Below are positions 8,801-12,843 of a stretch of 12,843 bases of DNA, piece after piece. Position 1 is the stretch's first letter; every line of letters begins with the position of its first letter. Source of the DNA: Deltaproteobacteria bacterium (GTDB lineage Bacteria > Desulfobacterota > Dissulfuribacteria > Dissulfuribacterales > QOAL01); contig JAMOUE010000107.1 of NCBI GenBank assembly GCA_027068235.1, positions 1 through 12,843 of the forward strand. Reading direction: 5' to 3'. Below the pieces are notes generated by a model. The model was not told the DNA's origin, made no database searches, and worked only from the letters and a program-made list of their open reading frames with translations. Position numbers and translations under genes: made by a program.

Positions 8801-9019
8801 AACCTCTGGCGTGATTGGTTCCACATATGTCCTGTCTGCCACCTCTGGATCGGTCATGATGGTTGCCGGGTTGGAGTTAACCAACACAACCTCATAGCCT
8901 TCTTCTTTAAGCGCCTTACACGCTTGGGTCCCTGAATAGTCGAATTCACACGCCTGTCCAATAACAATAGGGCCCGAGCCAATAATCAAAATCTTTTTTA
9001 GATCTGTTCTTTTGGGCAT
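5801..9019 (-). CDS. carB: Carbamoyl phosphate synthase large subunit CarB
   Basis: CarB uses two ATP, bicarbonate and ammonia channelled from CarA to make carbamoyl phosphate for pyrimidines and arginine. It has 1072 residues, against 1073 in E. coli, and is complete. The first half opens with IGSGPIVIGQACEFDYSG and the second, homologous half with ILGGGPNRIGQGIEFDY; each carries an ATP-grasp domain. The C-terminal MGS-like allosteric domain starts near 940. In it Thr974, Thr977, Lys993, Asn1015 and Thr1016 fall at the numbers I recall for the E. coli UMP/IMP site, so UMP feedback is likely; E. coli Thr1017 is Pro here. The ATG lies 13 bp after the carA stop with only a weak Shine-Dalgarno, which suggests translational coupling. 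purF follows 4 bp after its stop. Confidence 0.98.
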   Translation of the reverse strand: MPKRTDLKKILIIGSGPIVIGQACEFDYSGTQACKALKEEGYEVVLVNSNPATIMTDPEVADRTYVEPITPEVVIKILKKEKPDAILPTLGGQTGLNTAVAVADTGILDELGIEMIGASPEVIHKAEDREKFRAAMENIGLRIPRSAIVRSIEEAIAAAQDIGFPIIVRPSFTLGGSGGGIAYHMDELKSICQQGLDLSMIHEVMLEESVIGWKEFELEVMRDAKDNVVIICSIENIDPMGVHTGDSITVAPAQTLSDKEYQYLRDASLAIIREIGVETGGSNIQFAVNPENGDIVVIEMNPRVSRSSALASKATGFPIAKIAAKLAIGYTLDEIPNDITRETMASFEPTIDYCVVKIPRWTFEKFQEAQDLLTTSMKSVGETMAIGRTFRESLQKGLRSLEIGRFGLGFDGKDPWDKGNVPDMDEIESKLRVPNSKRIFYIPYALERGMSIRDVSKMTGIDPWFIFQIDKIRKKGNEIRSKGRAALDDLFAIKREGFSDRQIAYLTGLDEDQVRTKRFEKEIKPVYKLVDTCAAEFEAYTPYYYSSYESESESRRSNKKKVMILGGGPNRIGQGIEFDYCCVHASFALKEEGIESIMVNSNPETVSTDYDTSDKLYFEPLTLEDVLHIVDTEQPDGVIVQFGGQTPLNLAVPLKKAGVKIIGTSPESIDMAEDRESFQKMLKKLGLKQPANDTAFTLEEALKIASEIGYPVVVRPSYVLGGRAMRIVHDENGLREFMEEAVEVSEGHPVLIDKYLQDAIEIDVDAISDGKLTVIGGIMEHVEEAGIHSGDSACVLPPHRIDKEMIEQIKDATKKMAKELHVIGLMNVQYAVKDNELYVLEVNPRASRTVPFVSKATGIPLAKLATKVMIGKSLEELGLTKDPEVSHVSVKESVFPFRKFPGVDIILGPEMKSTGEVMGIDQSVGMAFAKSQFAVGLELPTEGTAFLSIKKGDKEPLLETARILEREGFKILATSGTAEFLSSHGVNCQKVLKVSEGRPNIIDMMKNGQIDLVINTPSGKKRTLTDAYRLRRTAMELNIPYFTTVAGAKAAVEAIVALKKEEMDVKPLQEYY

Positions 9020-9032
9020 CTCTTTTTGTTTC

Positions 9033-10163
9033 TCAGCTCATAAGTTTTACAAAACGGTCAAAGAGGTACTCAGAATCGTGGGGGCCTGGTGCGTTTTCTG
9101 GATGATACTGTACGGAAAACGCAGGTATCTCCCTGTGACTTATCCCTTCAACCGTGTTGTCGTTCAGATTTATGTGGGTGACCTCTACCCCTGTGGGAAG
9201 TGAGGCTTCATCTACTGCAAATCCATGGTTCTGGGCTGTGATTTCTATCTTACCAGTGGAAAGATCCTTTACAGGCTGGTTTCCGCCTCTATGTCCAAAC
9301 TTGAGCTTGTAGGTCTTGGCTCCTAGGGCAAGAGACAGTATTTGATGGCCAAGGCAGATGCCAAAGATAGGCCTTTTGCCAAGGATGTCTTTTACTGTGT
9401 TAATAACATGGTGAACTGCTGCTGGATCTCCAGGACCATTGGATAAAAATATTCCATTAGGTTGGCACGCAAGGAGCTGTTCTCCATCAACCGTGGCAGG
9501 GAAAACAACACATTGGCATCCCCTTTGGCTAAAAAGTCGTAGCTGATTGAATTTCAAGCCGCAGTCAATTATTGCTATTCTAAAAGAAGCATTTTCCCAG
9601 GATTCAAGCCTTGATAGACGCTCTGGTGAAAGTTCATCCAGTTCAAGTATCTTGCCTCCTTCCCATACGTACGGCTTCTTACAGGTTACCAGTGTTGCCA
9701 GATCCGCATCTACGAGGCCTGGACTTTCCTTTGCCTTTTGAACAAGGGATTTTTCATCAAGATCTTCAGTTGAAATAACGGCCTTCATGGCACCAGCAAG
9801 GCGTATATGCCTGGTTACTGCCCTTGTATCGACCTGTTCTATCCCAAGGATATTGTGCTTTTTCAGATAGCTTCCAAGATCCCCTGTTGCCCGCCAGTTG
9901 CTATAGTCTTCTTCATATTCCCTCACTACAAAGGCGCTCAGATGTATTCCAAGAGATTCTTCATCCTCTGGAGTGACACCGTAGTTGCCAATGAGAGGAT
10001 AGGTCATTGTCACGATCTGTCCTTTATAGGAAGGATCGGTGAGGATTTCCTGATAACCGGTCATGCTGGTATTAAAGACCAGCTCTCCTGTTACCTCTCC
10101 AGGACCTGTAAAGGAGCGGCCTTCAAAAATGCGTCCGTCTTCCAGGGCTATAAGTGCCTTCAT
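9033..10163 (-). CDS. carA: Carbamoyl phosphate synthase small (glutaminase) subunit CarA
   Basis: CarA hydrolyses glutamine and passes ammonia to CarB. The N-terminal domain (1 to about 150) shows the family pattern ELVFNTSMTGYQEILTDPSY. The class I glutamine amidotransferase domain follows, with SNGPGDP at 241-247, the nucleophile Cys270 in GICLGHQ, and His354 and Glu356 in QYHPEN. These are each one position beyond the E. coli triad (269, 353, 355). The full length of 376 residues is typical. The ATG at 10163 is preceded by a TAAGGA Shine-Dalgarno (10170-10175). The gene opens the car-pur part of the array and lies behind the promoter and hairpin described at 10203-10279, so expression of the downstream genes probably starts here. 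Confidence 0.98.
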   Translation of the reverse strand: MKALIALEDGRIFEGRSFTGPGEVTGELVFNTSMTGYQEILTDPSYKGQIVTMTYPLIGNYGVTPEDEESLGIHLSAFVVREYEEDYSNWRATGDLGSYLKKHNILGIEQVDTRAVTRHIRLAGAMKAVISTEDLDEKSLVQKAKESPGLVDADLATLVTCKKPYVWEGGKILELDELSPERLSRLESWENASFRIAIIDCGLKFNQLRLFSQRGCQCVVFPATVDGEQLLACQPNGIFLSNGPGDPAAVHHVINTVKDILGKRPIFGICLGHQILSLALGAKTYKLKFGHRGGNQPVKDLSTGKIEITAQNHGFAVDEASLPTGVEVTHINLNDNTVEGISHREIPAFSVQYHPENAPGPHDSEYLFDRFVKLMS

Positions 10164-10202
10164 TTATTGTCCTTATCAAGCGATAAATTTTTGTAGAAAG
10201 CT

Positions 10203-10225
10203 CAAAAAACAACCCCTTGCGGGGC
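10203..10225 (-). terminator. GNRA-capped GC hairpin with T tract upstream of carA
   Basis: Read on the minus strand, the sequence is GCCCC-GCAA-GGGG-TTGTTTTTT. It gives four G-C pairs plus a possible G-U pair, a GCAA (GNRA) tetraloop, and then a run of eight T broken by one G. This looks like a compact intrinsic terminator. It lies at the predicted transcript start of the promoter at 10232-10260 and 40 bp before carA. It could end transcripts arriving from the HIT gene, act as an attenuator, or form a protective 5' stem-loop on the car mRNA. The stem is short, so the strength of termination is uncertain. Confidence 0.5.
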
Positions 10226-10231
10226 AGGCGC

Positions 10232-10260
10232 ACTATAAACGCAGCCTATTTCCCAGTCAA
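10232..10260 (-). promoter_or_regulatory. Sigma70-type promoter for carA-carB-purF-kdsD-ssb
   Basis: On the minus strand, TTGACT (10260-10255) and TATAGT (10237-10232) are separated by exactly 17 bp. Each hexamer is one base from the consensus. Transcription should start near 10225, giving a leader of about 60 nt before the carA ATG. It is the only intergenic region in the minus-strand array large enough for a promoter, and it fits the need to express car genes apart from hisD-ABC-HIT. Confidence 0.7.
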
Positions 10261-10279
10261 TAGAGGGCGGAAACAGGCT
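10243..10279. repeat. 11-bp inverted repeat around the -35 element of the carA promoter
   Basis: AGCCTATTTCC (10243-10253) and GGAAACAGGCT (10269-10279) are inverted copies with one mismatch (G-U in the minus-strand RNA) and a 15-nt loop that contains the -35 hexamer. It could be a two-half-site operator for a regulator of the car genes, or a hairpin in transcripts reading through from the HIT gene. No known operator consensus was recognised. Confidence 0.5.
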
Positions 10280-10339
10280 AAAAGGCTACATCTAAAAATG
10301 TTCCCTTGATCAATAACCGCCTTATTCACATTTAGCCTG
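10274..10339. repeat. Perfect 9-bp inverted repeat linking the HIT stop codon to the carA leader
   Basis: CAGGCTAAA at 10274-10282 is the exact reverse complement of TTTAGCCTG at 10331-10339, which covers the HIT stop codon. The spacer is 48 nt. The segment 10274-10279 is also part of the inverted repeat at 10243-10279, so in a read-through RNA the two hairpins would exclude each other. Nine bases can pair by chance at this distance, so the function is speculative. Confidence 0.35.
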
Positions 10340-10679
10340 GAGGCCAAGTCATTTGGCGCCCACCTATTACATGGAGATGGATATGATACACTTCCTGGCC
10401 GCCGTGACGGTTACAGTTTATAACCGTTCTGTATCCACTGTCTGCAAAGTTTTCCTGCTGTGCAATCTTTTTGGCCACCAGAAACATCTTGCCCATGAGC
10501 TCAGCATGGTGTTCTTCAAGGTCGTTCAAAGTTGGGATGTGCTCCTTTGGGATCACTAGCACATGAACAGGGCCTTGAGGGTTGATATCCCTAAAGGCCA
10601 AGATTTCATCGTCTTCGTAGACGATTTCTGGTTTTATCTCACCCTTGGCCATCTTACAAAAGAGACAGTCGTTAGACAT
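10332..10679 (-). CDS. HIT-family nucleotide hydrolase (HinT-like)
   Basis: HIT proteins of the HinT branch are small cytoplasmic homodimers that hydrolyse phosphoramidates such as AMP-lysine. The catalytic triad motif is visible as YHIHLHVIGG, with His99, His101 and His103, followed by the usual GGRQMTWPPG ending. CLFC at residues 5-8 is half of the zinc site seen in many members. The length of 115 residues is typical. The start at 10679 is preceded at 8 nt by a perfect AAGGAGGT Shine-Dalgarno that overlaps the stop codon of the ABC gene, so the two genes are probably co-translated. Downstream lies the regulatory gap before carA. The family is certain, while the physiological substrate is not known. 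Confidence 0.95.
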   Translation of the reverse strand: MSNDCLFCKMAKGEIKPEIVYEDDEILAFRDINPQGPVHVLVIPKEHIPTLNDLEEHHAELMGKMFLVAKKIAQQENFADSGYRTVINCNRHGGQEVYHIHLHVIGGRQMTWPPG

Positions 10680-10687
10680 GGCTTGTT

Positions 10688-10695
10688 ACCTCCTT
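10688..10695 (-). promoter_or_regulatory. Consensus ribosome binding site of the HIT gene
   Basis: AAGGAGGT on the minus strand, 8 nt before the HIT ATG, is the best ribosome binding site in the window. It overlaps the last bases of the ABC ATPase stop codon, pointing to a shared transcript and a high initiation rate for HIT. Confidence 0.8.
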
Positions 10696-11530
10696 ATCGT
10701 ATGCCTGCTTCGGATCTATTTCTCCTTGGAGAGAAAAGCACAGCAGGCCTGTTACACTCCGGATGATCCATTACAATGGTCTTGGTTTCAAATACCTGTG
10801 TCAGATAGTCACTGTTTAAGACATCCTTAACTGGGCCATTACCAATGATTTTGCCTTGCTTGATGAATAATAATCTGTCCAGATAAAGTGAGGCAAGGTT
10901 GATGTCATGAATTACAATTAATATGGTTCTTCTTTTTTCAGCTACCTGGTCTTTAAGAAGCTCGAAAACCTCTAACTTACGTCTGATATCAAGGCTTGAT
11001 GTAGCCTCATCCAGCAAAAGAAAAGGGCTATCCTGGCAAAGACATCTGGCAAGGAGTACTAGGCGCTTTTCCCCACCAGACAAGTTTACAAATGATCTGC
11101 TGGCAAGATGGGCTATTTGGCAAATTGATAAGGCCTTCATTGCCTTTTCCCTAGCCTCTGCTTCTCTGTCGTTGTGTGCGTATCTTCCCATTGCAACTAC
11201 ATCCAAAACCTTGAAGTGGAAAGGCGTTTCAAGATTTTGAGGAAGATGTGCCATGATCCTGGCCCTTTCTTTTGCCGATAGGGCTTCAAGGTCCATTCCC
11301 ATCACCTTTATATGGCCTGAAGTCAAGGGAAGAAACCCTGTTATAGCCCTTAACAAGGTGGTTTTGCCAGCTCCATTTGGTCCAAGAATACCAATGAGTT
11401 GTCCTTGAGGAAGTTTAAGATTTATATCTTTTAAAATGGTCTTTGAACCTACATTGACAGACAGCTTGCAAAGCTCTACAGAATAGGTGTTGGCCCTACT
11501 TCCCATGCCAGGATATTTTTCACGCCCCAT
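10694..11530 (-). CDS. ABC transporter ATP-binding protein, FecE/BtuD-like
   Basis: This is the ATPase subunit of an importer of the iron-siderophore/heme/cobalamin class. The visible motifs are Walker A GPNGAGKTT (50-58), Q-loop Gln98 in LPQNLETPFHF, signature LSGGEKR (150-156), Walker B FLLLDE (170-175), D-loop SSLD and H-loop His208. The LDVVAMGRYAH stretch is typical of the FecE/BtuD group. The 278 residues include a C-terminal tail (HPECNRPAVLFSPRR) common in this group. The ATG at 11530 overlaps the end of hisD by 11 bp and is preceded by AGGA; an internal Met9 has no better ribosome binding site. No permease or binding protein lies in the window, so its partners are elsewhere or upstream. 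The transported substrate cannot be inferred. Confidence 0.93.
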   Translation of the reverse strand: MGREKYPGMGSRANTYSVELCKLSVNVGSKTILKDINLKLPQGQLIGILGPNGAGKTTLLRAITGFLPLTSGHIKVMGMDLEALSAKERARIMAHLPQNLETPFHFKVLDVVAMGRYAHNDREAEAREKAMKALSICQIAHLASRSFVNLSGGEKRLVLLARCLCQDSPFLLLDEATSSLDIRRKLEVFELLKDQVAEKRRTILIVIHDINLASLYLDRLLFIKQGKIIGNGPVKDVLNSDYLTQVFETKTIVMDHPECNRPAVLFSPRRNRSEAGIR

Positions 11531-12842
11531 CCTCTTTCCTGATATTTATAGATTGCCTATGGGCGGTAAGCCCTTCAACTTCGGCAAGGGCCATAACGTC
11601 ATCTGCATCTTCTAAAAAGGCCTCTTTGGAATATGAGATGATACTTGATCGTTTGATAAAGGTCTCAACCCCAAGCGCAGAAGAGAAGCGGGCCGTGCCC
11701 ATGGTTGGAAGTACGTGATTAGGCCCAGCAATATAATCTCCTATGGGCTCTGGACTATAGTTTCCAAGAAATATGGCTCCGGCATGTTTAATCTTTGGGA
11801 TAAGGTCCCACGGCCTTTCCACCATAAGCTCCAGGTGTTCGGGGCCTATGGTGTTGGAGATTTGACAGGCCTCTTCCAGGGTGGAGGTGATAATTACAAG
11901 GCCATTTGTTTCCAGGGATTGCCTGGCTGTTTCTGCCCGCTCGAGAGTCTCAAGCTGGATTTCAAGTTCTTTTACCGTTTCAACGGCCAAGTCCTCTGAT
12001 GTGGTAACAAGGATGGAGGTAGCCATTGGGTCATGCTCTGCCTGAGATAGCATGTCTGCTGCCACAAAAGATGGTTTGGCAGAGTCATCTGCTATGATAA
12101 GGATCTCACTTGGTCCTGCAATCATGTCTATGGCTACACTTCCTGACACCAACTTCTTGGCACAGGTCACGAATATGTTGCCTGGTCCGGCTATCACATC
12201 TACGGGTTTTATAGTCTGAGTGCCAAAGGCCATGGCACCAACTGCCCAGGCGCTTCCCACTCTATATACCTCGTTTACTCCAGATAGGCTTGCAGCCACC
12301 AGGAGGGCTGGGCTAACCGTGCCATCTTGACCTGGAGGTGTGCAGAGAATAATCCTTTTTACACCAGCGATCTTTGCCGGAATGGCATTCATAAGAACAG
12401 AGGAAACAAGGGGGGTTTTCCCGCCTTGTCCTCCTGGTACGTACAATCCTGCAGCATCTACAGGACGTACCATCTGGCCAAGTATCACGCCGTTGTCATG
12501 GGTTTGGAACCAAGACTCTGGAAGTTGCTTTCTATGAAATGTTTCTATGTTAGCCTTGGCCTTTTTTATTGATTTTAAAAGACGGTTGTCTACCTTTTGG
12601 AAGGCAGACTCAAGCTCCTGCTTTTCCACAGGAATCATGGAAGGGGTAAAGTTTGGGCAGTCAAACCGTGCTGTAAACTCACAAAGAGCCTTGTCTCCAT
12701 CCCTTTTGACCGCCTCGAGTATCTCCTTTACCTTAGCCTCAATCTCTTCTGGTATCTCTACCGTCCTTCTAGAAAGGGCAGACAGCACCCTTTTACCCTT
12801 GTCACTGTCTGCCCTTTCTATCTGTACTATGGATTTTGCCAT
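11520..12842 (-). CDS. hisD: Histidinol dehydrogenase HisD
   Basis: HisD oxidises L-histidinol twice with NAD+ to L-histidine, the last step of the pathway. The 440 residues match the usual length. The zinc and catalytic residues fall where expected: Gln267 and His270 in LSQAEHDP, Glu335-His336 in IGPEHLEL, Asp369 in GDYIAGPNHVLPT (which also has His376), and His428 in GLTAHRQSI. IAGPGNIFV and IAGPSEILI are the other signature stretches. The segment usually written GGAQAIAALA reads VGSAWAVGAMA here. The ATG at 12842 is one base from the window end, so its ribosome binding site cannot be seen and a slightly longer N-terminus cannot be excluded. The downstream ABC gene overlaps its end by 11 bp. 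Confidence 0.96.
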   Translation of the reverse strand: MAKSIVQIERADSDKGKRVLSALSRRTVEIPEEIEAKVKEILEAVKRDGDKALCEFTARFDCPNFTPSMIPVEKQELESAFQKVDNRLLKSIKKAKANIETFHRKQLPESWFQTHDNGVILGQMVRPVDAAGLYVPGGQGGKTPLVSSVLMNAIPAKIAGVKRIILCTPPGQDGTVSPALLVAASLSGVNEVYRVGSAWAVGAMAFGTQTIKPVDVIAGPGNIFVTCAKKLVSGSVAIDMIAGPSEILIIADDSAKPSFVAADMLSQAEHDPMATSILVTTSEDLAVETVKELEIQLETLERAETARQSLETNGLVIITSTLEEACQISNTIGPEHLELMVERPWDLIPKIKHAGAIFLGNYSPEPIGDYIAGPNHVLPTMGTARFSSALGVETFIKRSSIISYSKEAFLEDADDVMALAEVEGLTAHRQSINIRKEDGA

Positions 12843-12843
12843 G

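Noticed and set aside
10164..10202. A short leader peptide starting at the TTG after the hairpin
   Set aside because: The GGGG before it is too close to act as a ribosome binding site, and the reading overlaps carA out of frame with no run of regulatory codons.
1..12843. CRISPR arrays, tRNA genes, insertion sequences, toxin-antitoxin or defence genes
   Set aside because: No regularly spaced repeats, cloverleaf patterns, transposase motifs or defence-type domains were seen on either strand.

Overview
The window is bacterial chromosomal DNA that looks largely ordinary. The genes suggest a Gram-negative bacterium: there is an arabinose-5-phosphate isomerase of the KDO/LPS pathway and an exported small protein. 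The overall flavour (a Bacillus-type Fe-S PurF, moderate GC, a small exported protein of a kind I associate with delta-proteobacteria) points weakly to Desulfobacterota. That placement is an impression and was not tested.

Layout. Positions 2-1261 (+) hold a radical SAM protein. Its frame stays open to the left window edge, so the gene probably begins outside. A serine hydrolase of the beta-lactamase/PBP4* family (1276-2388, -) converges on it. A small exported protein of unknown function (2424-2852, +) diverges from the hydrolase. It faces the last gene of a long minus-strand array across a 68-bp gap that carries an inverted repeat.

The minus-strand array, in transcription order, is hisD (12842-11520), an ABC ATPase of the FecE/BtuD type (11530-10694), a HIT-family hydrolase (10679-10332), a 168-bp regulatory gap, carA (10163-9033), carB (9019-5801), purF (5796-4351), kdsD/kpsF (4373-3360) and ssb (3328-2921). 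Genes overlap or lie 4-31 bp apart except at the gap before carA. That gap holds a good sigma70-type promoter (TTGACT, 17 bp, TATAGT), a GNRA-capped GC hairpin followed by a T tract at the predicted transcript start, and two inverted repeats that share one segment and so cannot both form. I read it as the control region of a carA-carB-purF-kdsD-ssb operon, partly insulated from hisD-ABC-HIT.

Functionally the array joins carbamoyl phosphate synthesis (pyrimidines and arginine), the first committed step of purine synthesis, the last step of histidine synthesis, KDO precursor supply and single-stranded DNA binding. CarA/CarB and PurF all take nitrogen from glutamine. The left-hand genes (1-2900) are visibly more AT-rich than the array. 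I saw no tRNA, rRNA, CRISPR array, insertion sequence or phage gene, and no gene-free stretch longer than 168 bp. I found no convincing new multi-gene system. The carA leader and the unassigned radical SAM protein are the parts most worth checking.
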